From DATCIH01 sp036507955 (GTDB lineage: Bacteria > Bacillota > Clostridia > Clostridiales > Clostridiaceae): DNA of 40,835 bases. A program made the position numbers and the translations under genes. Each line of letters opens with the position of its first letter. Position 1 is the first letter of the stretch. The stretch spans positions 1-40,835 of the forward strand of contig DATCIH010000039.1 of assembly GCA_036507955.1 (NCBI GenBank). The letters are read 5' to 3'. Below, one piece after another: positions 16,070 through 23,657 of this stretch. The notes below the pieces were generated by a model, which was not told the DNA's origin, made no database searches, and was given only the letters and a program-made list of their open reading frames with translations.

Positions 16070-17069
16070 TATTCTCCTCCTTGTGATATTCTGATAATCG
16101 ATTTTCAATACATTCTGCAATTTCTACTACTTGTAGACAGGATTCTATAGAATCCACATTTATTATAACTTTCTTTACATTGTTAAAAAAAGTATAATTT
16201 TCTGAGTAGAAGCCATTAGTTTCAAACATTTCTTCCCCACCCCCTAGCTGGGAACCAAGAATTTCCTCTTGAAGCTTTCCATCTTTCACATGTACAAGCT
16301 TTCCGGGTGTATCAAACCCATCCCATATAGGAGTATTTAGAAAGAAGGTATGATCATAGGCATTGACAACTGCTCTCTCTAGGATAACACCTGCGCAGGG
16401 GCAGAAATTAAGTCGAGCATGTATACCATTTTCAAATATACAGTCAAGAAATATATTAGCTACATTTTTGCCTAAATACCCCAGTTCCTGGTAGGCAAAT
16501 TTAATTTCCTTGTAATCACTACCTGCAATATGTTTTACAGCATCAATTCCGTGAATGGCAGTTGTTTCAAAATTGTCCTCAGCTCTTCGGTTCCTATAAA
16601 ACTCATAGAAGATGCTCTGAGGTGTGCCATCTATATGATAGGAAATTTCCTCTTTTAGCTTATTTATTAGTGGCAAATATCTTCTGTTGAAAGCTACTTG
16701 ATTTATAACACCTGCCTTCGCTGCAGCTGCAGCCATTCTCAAGGTCTCACTTTTATTTAAACCAGGTGGTTTCTCTATAAGTACAGGATACCCCATTTCC
16801 ATAACAGCTATAGAGACTTGACATACAGCTTTTTCCGGTACGATTATACATACAGCATCTGGCTTTTCAGCTTTTAGCATTATTCTAAAATCATTGTAGC
16901 TTTTTCTAAAGCCAAATTTCTCTTTAAATTTCAAGGCGTTTGCTTCATTAAGGTCACAACAACCTGCAAGGACGGTATCCTTCATTACCTGGGCATATTT
17001 TTTATAGGAGGGTCCATGAACTTTTGAAGCATGCTCTCCACATCCAATAACACATATTTTAAAACTCAA
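16044..17069 (-). CDS. Gfo/Idh/MocA-family oxidoreductase
   Basis: A 341-residue NAD(P)-dependent sugar oxidoreductase. The N-terminal Rossmann domain shows ICVIGCGEHA, and the EKP motif of the family lies at about 99-101. The second domain carries H173, D176 and H180 (IHGIDAVKH), matching the catalytic D-x-x-x-H. The best start is TTG at 17069, because GGTGAG lies 4 bases before it and family homology begins immediately; a GTG at 17078 is the alternative. Members oxidise C-2, C-3 or other hydroxyls of sugars and inositols. Beside a glycosidase-like gene and an isomerase-like barrel it could take part in a keto-sugar route; that is inference. Confidence 0.85.
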   Translation of the reverse strand: MSFKICVIGCGEHASKVHGPSYKKYAQVMKDTVLAGCCDLNEANALKFKEKFGFRKSYNDFRIMLKAEKPDAVCIIVPEKAVCQVSIAVMEMGYPVLIEKPPGLNKSETLRMAAAAAKAGVINQVAFNRRYLPLINKLKEEISYHIDGTPQSIFYEFYRNRRAEDNFETTAIHGIDAVKHIAGSDYKEIKFAYQELGYLGKNVANIFLDCIFENGIHARLNFCPCAGVILERAVVNAYDHTFFLNTPIWDGFDTPGKLVHVKDGKLQEEILGSQLGGGEEMFETNGFYSENYTFFNNVKKVIINVDSIESCLQVVEIAECIENRLSEYHKEENNGKNMSRC

Positions 17070-17114
17070 TATTCTCACCGTCCAAAAATTATTTTACCTG
17101 AAAACTATGGTTAA

Positions 17115-18104
17115 CTACCAGTGGCAACCACCCGATTTTATAGTATCAATAAGTTCTGATAGCTTATTTAGATCCGGTATTTCATACTTTTTTTCCTGAG
17201 GAGCTCCTATTATTTTGTATAACTCTGGCCTTCTTTCACATCTCATTCTTTCCTTTACACTTTTAACTCCAGAGGTATGAATTGGGAAGTACCAATCGGG
17301 TTGAGTTTTCTCTATATCTAGATCAATATCTTTATATACAATTGTATTTTCAATGAAGCCTGCATCTACTAAAACTTCTCCCCAAAAGTTAATTATGCTA
17401 CTTTTGCCTGCATGATTAAAAACATTGTTTTTTGAAGTTACTATATACACACTATTATCATTGGCTCTAGTCCTTAAGGTTGCTTCACCTATACTGTCAT
17501 ACCAGCCGTAACCTGCCGTAGGATGAAAAATAATTTCTGCACCCTTTAGCGCCTGGACTTGTTCAACCTCCGGAAACATCATATCATAACATATAGAAAT
17601 CCCAATCTTTCCAAAGTCCAATTCAAATACTTCAATGTTTTCGCCGGCTAGGCATTGATGCTTTTCATCAGAAGGCAATTGTATTTTTTTATAGCAACCC
17701 ATAATAATGCCCTTTCTACTGAATATTGAAGCCACATTATAAATGTTACCATCAATAAATTTAAAATAGCAACCTATGACATACATATTATGTTGCTTAG
17801 ATATTCTAGAAAGCTCTTCTTCAATTATCTTTTGTGATAAGGTTACAAGCTCTGAAAACATAGTTTTCTCTGGAGCATCTATAATAAACCCATATATCCC
17901 TGCTATGTTTTCACAGGTAGTAACGATATCGCAGTTCTTTCTACCAGCTTCCTGGAGAAGCTTAAAGGTTACATCTAGCTGAGGTAAGACAAAGGCACTC
18001 ATAATCTCTTTCAAATTCTCATTATAATTATTTCCTAAGCAATGGTATTGCTCAGGTAGAGGTAAATAATTTGGTTGTATTGCAGCAATTTTCACATTCC
18101 TCAT
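17115..18104 (-). CDS. Carbon-nitrogen hydrolase (nitrilase superfamily)
   Basis: A 329-residue amidase-type enzyme with the Glu-Lys-Cys triad: E65 (TTCENIAG), K140 (CYKKIQLP) and C172 (ISICYDMMFPE). The fold-typical start KIAAIQPNY is close to the ATG at 18104, which has AAAGGAGAG upstream; a longer reading to 18236 would pass through the promoter and is rejected. The enzyme should cleave a small amide or carbamoyl group in the cytoplasm. It is the first gene of the unit with the oxidoreductase and glycosidase-like genes, so an amide-bearing sugar or glycoside is conceivable, but no substrate can be assigned. Confidence 0.85.
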   Translation of the reverse strand: MRNVKIAAIQPNYLPLPEQYHCLGNNYNENLKEIMSAFVLPQLDVTFKLLQEAGRKNCDIVTTCENIAGIYGFIIDAPEKTMFSELVTLSQKIIEEELSRISKQHNMYVIGCYFKFIDGNIYNVASIFSRKGIIMGCYKKIQLPSDEKHQCLAGENIEVFELDFGKIGISICYDMMFPEVEQVQALKGAEIIFHPTAGYGWYDSIGEATLRTRANDNSVYIVTSKNNVFNHAGKSSIINFWGEVLVDAGFIENTIVYKDIDLDIEKTQPDWYFPIHTSGVKSVKERMRCERRPELYKIIGAPQEKKYEIPDLNKLSELIDTIKSGGCHW

Positions 18105-18142
18105 ATTAGTATTTCTCTCCTTTTCCTTAAATATATTAGGAA

Positions 18143-18197
18143 TAAGAACGTTTTCAATTATTAACTTAATATTATACGGGGGACTCATACTTGTCAA
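18143..18197 (-). promoter_or_regulatory. Promoter of the amidase operon with cre-like site
   Basis: On the minus strand TTGACA (18192-18197) and TATAAT (18171-18176) are both consensus but 15 bases apart; TAATAT two bases on gives 17. Just downstream, TTGAAAACGTTCTTA (18143-18157) matches the catabolite-response pattern WTGNAANCGNWNNCW at all but one position. It also shares AAAACGTT with the rpiB operator, so either CcpA or the same LacI-type repressor could bind and block the start of transcription. Confidence 0.6.
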
Positions 18198-18307
18198 GGT
18201 TGTAAGGCTCTTGCCTTTTAGGTAAAAGTTATTCATAAATTAACATTGCTTATAAAGGAATTATATGCTAATATTAATATCGTTATATACAAATTATTAA
18301 TGTAAAG

Positions 18308-18407
18308 GTTAAAAGGGAGTAGCTGCCTTATATAGGTGATAAAGTCAACATACTGGTCTTAGGACCTGGCTTTATACGGCTGAATTTAGTCAAGTGAGAC
18401 TTTTAAC
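18308..18407 (+). promoter_or_regulatory. yybP-ykoY manganese riboswitch
   Basis: The conserved aptamer elements are present in order: GGGAGTAGC (18315-18323), AGTCAACATACTGG in the centre, the GACC-TGGCTTTA segment, and GTGAGACTTTTAAC at the end. P1 is an 8-bp helix of GTTAAAAG (18308-18315) with CTTTTAAC (18400-18407). This class senses Mn2+ and usually turns on Mn exporters. The gene it precedes is a GDT1/TMEM165-type exporter, which fits exactly. Confidence 0.92.
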
Positions 18408-18504
18408 ACGATGTTTCCATTTTGCTTAGAGCTTTTTAGTGTAATTATTTATACTAGAAGGTTCTTAAGGAAGATAGAATTTCATTGTGTTGAAAGTCTT
18501 TTTT
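18398..18504 (+). terminator. Riboswitch expression platform, switchable terminator
   Basis: GACTTTTAAC (18398-18407), which includes the 3' strand of aptamer P1, can instead pair with GTTGAAAGTC (18489-18498) through nine Watson-Crick pairs and one G-U. Six T residues follow at once (18499-18504). P1 and this terminator stem exclude each other, so Mn2+ stabilising P1 should prevent termination and turn the exporter on. The intervening 80 bases form a long loop that must fold internally. Confidence 0.6.
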
Positions 18505-18534
18505 ATTGTAATCTAATTTTTAGGGAGGAATGTA

Positions 18535-19242
18535 ATGTCAGACTTAATTAGAGCATTATTACTTGTGGTGGTAGCAGAGATGGGAGATAAAACTCAACTA
18601 CTAGCTATGGCTATGGCAGGTAAGTACAAAGTAAAACAGGTAATGTTAGGGGTTTTAGTTGCAACAATTTTAAATCATGCCCTTGCTGTAGCAGCAGGAA
18701 CTTATTTAAGTACAGTTATACCTATGGATAAAGTAAGAATTGTAGCTGCAATATCCTTTTTAGTCTTTGGTCTTTGGACTTTAAGAGGGGACAAGATAGA
18801 TGAGGATGGTAAAAAGAAAAGTAAATTTGGACCAGTTATAACAGTAGCTATCGCTTTTTTTATAGCAGAGATGGGAGACAAAACTCAACTTATGACAATA
18901 GCAATATCTGCAGATAGTCACAATCCCGTATTTATACTTATGGGAACAACAATAGGTATGTTAATTGCAGATGGTATAGGTATTATAGGTGGAGCCTGGA
19001 TGTGCAGGTATATTCCCGAAATATACATAAAATGGGTAGCTGGATTTGTATTTATGATATTTGGAACGATTACTATTTATAATGTTGCCCCAGCATGGCT
19101 TCTTAATCCTTTGTACATAATCCTATATTTCATAGTACTAGGAGCACTTATATATGTAAGTGGTGTCAAATTTGCATATCAAGGACAAGCCTGCGATATA
19201 ACCTTAGCTAATAAGGAAATTGCAAGCGACACCAAAAAATAA
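18535..19242 (+). CDS. GDT1/TMEM165-family (UPF0016) manganese exporter
   Basis: A 235-residue membrane protein with two homologous halves, each carrying the family motif E-M-G-D-K-T-Q (residues 15-21 and about 112-118) in a membrane helix; these form the cation site. About six or seven membrane segments are visible. Bacterial relatives (MneA in Vibrio, and proteins behind yybP-ykoY switches) export Mn2+. The upstream Mn2+ riboswitch gives independent support. It has its own terminator, so it is a separate unit placed between the two arms of the carbohydrate island. The ATG follows AGGGAGG. Confidence 0.93.
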   Translation: MSDLIRALLLVVVAEMGDKTQLLAMAMAGKYKVKQVMLGVLVATILNHALAVAAGTYLSTVIPMDKVRIVAAISFLVFGLWTLRGDKIDEDGKKKSKFGPVITVAIAFFIAEMGDKTQLMTIAISADSHNPVFILMGTTIGMLIADGIGIIGGAWMCRYIPEIYIKWVAGFVFMIFGTITIYNVAPAWLLNPLYIILYFIVLGALIYVSGVKFAYQGQACDITLANKEIASDTKK

Positions 19243-19263
19243 TGCTTAAAAATTTTCATGCGT

Positions 19264-19305
19264 AATCAACAAAATCACAGGGTTAACCCTGTGATTTTGT
19301 TGATT
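19264..19305. terminator. Strong terminator after the Mn exporter
   Basis: A perfect 19-bp stem, AATCAACAAAATCACAGGG with its complement, encloses a TTAA loop and is followed by TTATT. It separates the exporter from the GntR operon. Confidence 0.9.
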
Positions 19306-19377
19306 TTATTGATAAGTTTCCTTTCATTAATGCAATGGGAGCTTTACTATATAAATAATAAATTTAAAAGAAGGATT

Positions 19378-19421
19378 GCTTAAGAGTTAAGCGAATATAA
19401 TAGGTATGAAATGTACCATAC
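19378..19421 (+). promoter_or_regulatory. GntR operon promoter with flanking inverted repeats
   Basis: A TATAAT -10 (19396-19401) is flanked by two inverted repeats: GCTTAA-gag-TTAAGC (19378-19392) upstream and GTATG-N8-CATAC (19404-19421) downstream. ATGTA-N8-TACAT (19411-19428) overlaps the second. No good -35 is seen. Their position suggests operators for the GntR/HutC-type regulator encoded next. Confidence 0.45.
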
Positions 19422-19466
19422 ATTACATACATGAAAAGTAAAAAAATATAGTGAGGCGAGGTTATC

Positions 19467-20258
19467 ATGGATAAGCATCCCATTCTACAAGGACAATTAG
19501 CAGAAGATAGTGGAATTCCTTTGTATTATCAGCTGGTGGGAATTGTTAAACGAAATATTACCGGGGGCATATTAAAACCAGGGGATAGGGTTCCTTCAGA
19601 AGCTGAGATCTGTGATGCTTATCACGTAAGTAGATCTACAGTTAGACAAGCCTTAGGGGCACTAGAAAGTGAAGGCTTTATTATACGACGAAGAGGTAAA
19701 GGAACTTTTATCGCTAGCCCGAAGCTTAAAAGAAAGCTACATACCATATATAGCTTCTCAGCTGATATGCTTGAGCAAGGGCTTTCGCCTAGTTCAAAAA
19801 TTATAACCTTTGAAAAGTTAGAACCCTCTTTAGATCTTATAAAAAACTTAAAATTGGTTTCTAAAGATAATCTTGTTTATAAAATTATTAGAGTTAGGCT
19901 TGCAAATGAAGAACCCTTACTTTTAGAAACAACCTTCATCCCTGTGAAGTTTTGTACTTTTCTAGAAAAAGAAATGTTAGAAACGGGCTCCTTGTATAAG
20001 CTTTTAAAAGAGAGAGCAGGAGTAATTCCATTTAATGCTACAGAAACCTATGAACCTATTATTTTAAAGAAGAGTGAAGCTGAAATTTTAAAATGCAAAT
20101 CAGGTATGTGTGGTTTTTTTGTTCAAAGAATCTCACATCTAGAAAATGGAGAAGTTTTCGAACTTACACAATCCTTTGTTAGAGGGGATAGATGCAGGTT
20201 TGAAGTAGAACTTTATAAAGACAGTGTTAATTTTATAAGAAAAATCAGCGAAATATAA
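19467..20258 (+). CDS. GntR/HutC-family transcriptional regulator
   Basis: A 263-residue repressor-type regulator. The N-terminal winged helix-turn-helix (about 17-82) has the GntR signature: PLYYQLVGIVKRNI, LKPGDRVPSEAEICDAY, SRSTVRQAL and IIRRRGKGTFIA. The C-terminal UTRA domain (about 100-255) binds a small effector, often a sugar phosphate. It begins the plus-strand carbohydrate operon, 20 bases before the GH9-like gene, so it probably controls that operon in response to a breakdown product. The ATG has GAGGCGAGG upstream. Whether it also acts on the minus arm is unknown, as the repeats near its promoter differ from the AACGTT sites there. Confidence 0.9.
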   Translation: MDKHPILQGQLAEDSGIPLYYQLVGIVKRNITGGILKPGDRVPSEAEICDAYHVSRSTVRQALGALESEGFIIRRRGKGTFIASPKLKRKLHTIYSFSADMLEQGLSPSSKIITFEKLEPSLDLIKNLKLVSKDNLVYKIIRVRLANEEPLLLETTFIPVKFCTFLEKEMLETGSLYKLLKERAGVIPFNATETYEPIILKKSEAEILKCKSGMCGFFVQRISHLENGEVFELTQSFVRGDRCRFEVELYKDSVNFIRKISEI

Positions 20259-20278
20259 TAAATAAGGGAGAGAGAATT

Positions 20279-21967
20279 ATGGAAGTTTCAGGAATGTTAT
20301 ATTCACAAATAGGATATGATTTTGGCGATCCAATGCGTGCATTAATAAGAAGCACTGATGGTAACTATATAAAGCCAGGCACTGTATATGAAATAATAGA
20401 TTGTAAAAGTGGACAAGTCATTTTAAAAGGTGAGGTGCTACTTTGGGGAGAAATTTGGCATAGTAGTTGGTGGGAAATAGATTTTTCCGCATTGAAAGCC
20501 CAAGGCGAATATAGCATAGCCGTATTATTTGAGGGAGTAGAAGTATTATCTAGTGAACCCTTCACCGTTGGAAGCTATGTATTATGGAAGCAATGTGTTA
20601 AGACTGTTGCTATAGACCAAATGGAAGAAAGAGCTAGCATGGCACGAAATAACAATGGTTGGAAGGATTGTGGATCATTATTTAGAGAAGTGAATAGCCA
20701 TGCTTCAACAATTATTGGATTATGTGACTTATTGAGTTTAGGATACCAATGGCTGGAGGGGGATGAAGTAAAAAGATTATCAGCTCAGATTATTCAGGGC
20801 TGTGATTATATAGGAATGTGTCAAGATAAATCGGAAAAAGTAGGGCACCCTAAAGGTTCTATAATTCATGAAATTCCTAATCATATGGTGGTTATACCTG
20901 GAGATGTGGCCCAGTCAGTAGTTGCACTGAGCTATGCCTCAAGATTAATTACTGAACTGGATGAAAAGAAAAGTGATGAATATTTAGAAAGAGCGGTAAA
21001 AGCTTACGATTATTTAATTAATGAGGGGAAACCCTATGGTAAGGATGGTTTCTCCCAATGGAATCAGGGAGCCCCTGAAGATTATGAAGTTCCAGAGGAC
21101 TTTATGACTAGAGATCTACTTATGATTATGTGGGGTGGCATAGAACTATGGACATCTGGTAAAATAGTCTATAAAGATTATGTTATCACTATAGCAAGAA
21201 AAGTATTAGCTAGACAGGTAACACAGGGAGAAAAAGAAGGAGATTTTTATGGACACTTCTATACTTTCGATAAATGCAACTTTACTGAAAAGGCTAATAT
21301 ACATCATCATGTAGGCCATGATTCGGGTGGAACCTTTCCCTTTTACATTCTACCTTTCATGGAGATGTGTAGCAGATGGTATGACCATCCTGATGCAAAG
21401 CTTTGGAGGGAATGTATAAATAATTTCGCCTATGGTTTCTTTTTACCAGCCTGCAGTAAAAATCCCTTTTATTTGATACCTGAAGGATACTTTAAGGATG
21501 AGGGACTTATGTTTTTTTGTGGTCCTTGGCATGGTATCAATACCTCAATAGCCTTTGGTGCCACTTTAGCGTCTAGACTAGAGGGCTTTACTGGAGATAG
21601 AAACTTTAGAAAAATTTCTGTTGGTAATATACAATGGATAGCAGGATTAAATGCGGGTATAACAAAAGGAAGCTTTAAAGGCTGTGCTATATGGAGAGAA
21701 GATATAAAGGAAGGTGTAGCCTTGCCTTATAGTCAAATATATGGAGTAGGCAAAAGATATGTGGGAAACTGGACGGATATAAAGGGGAGCATCTGCAATG
21801 GATTTAGTGTTAATCCTCAATTTCAGTTAGCAGTAAAACCGTCCTTAGAGAAGGATGGCCCATGGATGTATACAGATGAAGATTGGATACCTCATGGGGG
21901 TGGGCTTGTCAGTGCTTTAAGTTATTTAAGAGATATAAAATTATTTGCAGATATCGAACCAATGTAG
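20279..21967 (+). CDS. GH9-like glycoside hydrolase with N-terminal Ig-like domain, cytoplasmic
   Basis: A 562-residue protein. Residues 6-98 look like the CelD-type immunoglobulin-like domain of GH9 enzymes (YSQIGY..., DFS..., GEYSI, EPFTVG). Residues 105-555 have the pattern of an (alpha/alpha)6 barrel. The C-terminal DEDWIPHGGGLVSAL aligns with the GH9 NExxxxWNxxLV motif, giving E534 as the acid. The usual DAGD pair appears as D130-C-G-S133, so the second aspartate, normally the base, is missing. No signal peptide is present, unlike secreted cellulases, so it may act on imported oligosaccharides or by another mechanism. It precedes the kinase gene by 14 bases. Substrate unknown. Confidence 0.75.
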   Translation: MEVSGMLYSQIGYDFGDPMRALIRSTDGNYIKPGTVYEIIDCKSGQVILKGEVLLWGEIWHSSWWEIDFSALKAQGEYSIAVLFEGVEVLSSEPFTVGSYVLWKQCVKTVAIDQMEERASMARNNNGWKDCGSLFREVNSHASTIIGLCDLLSLGYQWLEGDEVKRLSAQIIQGCDYIGMCQDKSEKVGHPKGSIIHEIPNHMVVIPGDVAQSVVALSYASRLITELDEKKSDEYLERAVKAYDYLINEGKPYGKDGFSQWNQGAPEDYEVPEDFMTRDLLMIMWGGIELWTSGKIVYKDYVITIARKVLARQVTQGEKEGDFYGHFYTFDKCNFTEKANIHHHVGHDSGGTFPFYILPFMEMCSRWYDHPDAKLWRECINNFAYGFFLPACSKNPFYLIPEGYFKDEGLMFFCGPWHGINTSIAFGATLASRLEGFTGDRNFRKISVGNIQWIAGLNAGITKGSFKGCAIWREDIKEGVALPYSQIYGVGKRYVGNWTDIKGSICNGFSVNPQFQLAVKPSLEKDGPWMYTDEDWIPHGGGLVSALSYLRDIKLFADIEPM

Positions 21968-21981
21968 AGAGGGGCAAAATT

Positions 21982-22905
21982 ATGAAGAAGATGTGTGTAA
22001 TTGGTAGCTTAAATGTTGATGTATTTACTTCGGTGGATAGATTTCCTAAGCCGGGAGAAAGCGTTATTGGAGAAACCTTTAATATATATATTGGTGGGGG
22101 CAAGGGAGCAAATCAGGCCTTTTCACTTGGAAGACTTGGGGCAGATGTGCTAATGGTTGGAAAGGTTGGAGAACTATTTTATGGCCCGGATTATATAAAG
22201 GTACTTGAGCAAAATGATGTTAAATGTAATTATGTTAAAATTGAAAAGGGGGTTTTCCCAGGAATTGGCTTGGTAACCGTGGATAATAATAAGGAAAACA
22301 GTATAGTATATTATCCAGGAGCTAATGGAATGGTTGACATTACTTTAATAGATGAAGCTTGGGAGGAAATTAAAAGTAGGGATATTTTCCTTTTCCAATT
22401 GGAAATTCCTACTGAAACCACTTTATATGCAATGAGAAAATTGAAGGCTTTAGGTAAAACAATTATATTTGATCCTGCACCAGCTAAAGATATTCCCAAA
22501 GAAATATTTTTATATGTAGACTATATAACTCCCAATCATACAGAATTAGAGACCTTGTCCCATATGCAAATCAATAATGAAGAAGATTATAAATTGGCTG
22601 GAGCTAAACTAATAGAGATGGGAGCGATTACAGTTATTGCAAAAGCGGGTAAATTAGGCGCCTATGTAATAAAAAAAGATAGCTTCAAATATATAAAAGG
22701 CTATAAAGTCAAAGCAGTTGATCCAACAGCAGCGGGGGATTCCTTTAATGGTGCCCTGGCCTATTCCCTTTCGTGTAATCAAGATTTAGAAGAGAGCATC
22801 AGATTTGCAAATGCAGTTGCAGCATTAGCTACCACTGCTATGGGAGCGCAAAACTCCATGCCAACGATTGATCAAGTTAATAAATTTCTATCACAGCAAA
22901 TATAA
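21982..22905 (+). CDS. Ribokinase-family (PfkB) sugar kinase
   Basis: A 307-residue PfkB kinase with ribokinase features: the N-terminal IGSLNVD segment, IGGGKGANQAFSLGRLGA (38-55), and the C-terminal DPTAAGDSFNGAL with catalytic D253. It phosphorylates a pentose or related sugar with ATP. The ATG at 21982 has AGAGAGGGG overlapping the end of the GH9-like gene; a longer reading from 21883 runs inside that gene and is not used. Its partner, 14 bases downstream, is deoC, so the pair resembles deoxyribose kinase plus aldolase, or processing of a pentose released by the esterases and hydrolases. Ribose is the default guess. Confidence 0.88.
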   Translation: MKKMCVIGSLNVDVFTSVDRFPKPGESVIGETFNIYIGGGKGANQAFSLGRLGADVLMVGKVGELFYGPDYIKVLEQNDVKCNYVKIEKGVFPGIGLVTVDNNKENSIVYYPGANGMVDITLIDEAWEEIKSRDIFLFQLEIPTETTLYAMRKLKALGKTIIFDPAPAKDIPKEIFLYVDYITPNHTELETLSHMQINNEEDYKLAGAKLIEMGAITVIAKAGKLGAYVIKKDSFKYIKGYKVKAVDPTAAGDSFNGALAYSLSCNQDLEESIRFANAVAALATTAMGAQNSMPTIDQVNKFLSQQI

Positions 22906-22918
22906 AGGAGAGGTTAAT

Positions 22919-23611
22919 ATGGATAATACATTAATGAATAGGTTTATTGACCATGCGGTACTAAAACCTGAGATGACAAGAGATGAAGTAATAAAGGCAA
23001 TAAAGCTTGGTATTGATTACCAGGTAAAAACTGTTTGTGTTCGTCCCTGTGATATTGATTTGGCTGTAGATATGTGTAAAGGCACAGATACAGAGGTGTC
23101 TTGTGTATTGGGCTTTCCCCATGGGGTAGGACTCAGCGAAATAAAGGGTGAGGAAGCAAAGCTTTATATAAAGAAAGGCGTTAATGAAATTGATATGGTG
23201 GTAAATTACAGTTATATTAGGTCTGCCCAGTGGGATTTGGTGGAAGACGATATTAAAGCAGTATCAGATATAACTAAGAGCGCGGGTATTACCCTAAAGG
23301 TAATTCTAGAGACAGGAATGCTAACCTTAGAGGAGATAAAGAATGCTACTGAGATTGCAATAAAAGCGAAGGCTGATTTTGTTAAGTCCTCTACTGGGTT
23401 CAATGGCGGGGGAGCAACAGTAGAAGCCATTGAAGTAATGTTAAAGGCATCAGCTGGAAGGATAAAAGTAAAAGCCTCTGGTGGTATAAGAGACTCACAA
23501 AGAGCAAAATTATTTCTTAATCTGGGTTGTGAGAGATTAGGAGCAAATTATTCCTCAACACCTATAATTTGCAATGGCGGTGAGGTAAAGGACGATAGTA
23601 GTAAATATTAG
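22919..23611 (+). CDS. deoC: Deoxyribose-phosphate aldolase (DeoC family)
   Basis: A 230-residue class I aldolase that splits 2-deoxyribose-5-phosphate to acetaldehyde and glyceraldehyde-3-phosphate. The Schiff-base lysine is K156 (FVKSSTGF), with K185 (KVKASGGIRD) and D92 (EIDMVVN) completing the proton relay. The ATG at 22919 has AAAGGAGAGG overlapping the stop of the kinase gene. Its place inside a glycoside and esterase operon, rather than with nucleoside genes, suggests the substrate may be another deoxy- or keto-sugar phosphate. By motif alone it is a standard DERA. Confidence 0.9.
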   Translation: MDNTLMNRFIDHAVLKPEMTRDEVIKAIKLGIDYQVKTVCVRPCDIDLAVDMCKGTDTEVSCVLGFPHGVGLSEIKGEEAKLYIKKGVNEIDMVVNYSYIRSAQWDLVEDDIKAVSDITKSAGITLKVILETGMLTLEEIKNATEIAIKAKADFVKSSTGFNGGGATVEAIEVMLKASAGRIKVKASGGIRDSQRAKLFLNLGCERLGANYSSTPIICNGGEVKDDSSKY

Positions 23612-23657
23612 AGATATGTATAAATACATATGATAAATGAAAGGGCGGTATTTAATA

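Noticed and set aside
17776..18236. Longer amidase N-terminus starting at 18236
   Set aside because: The extra 44 codons cover a consensus promoter and cre-like site, and a proper ribosome site precedes the ATG at 18104.
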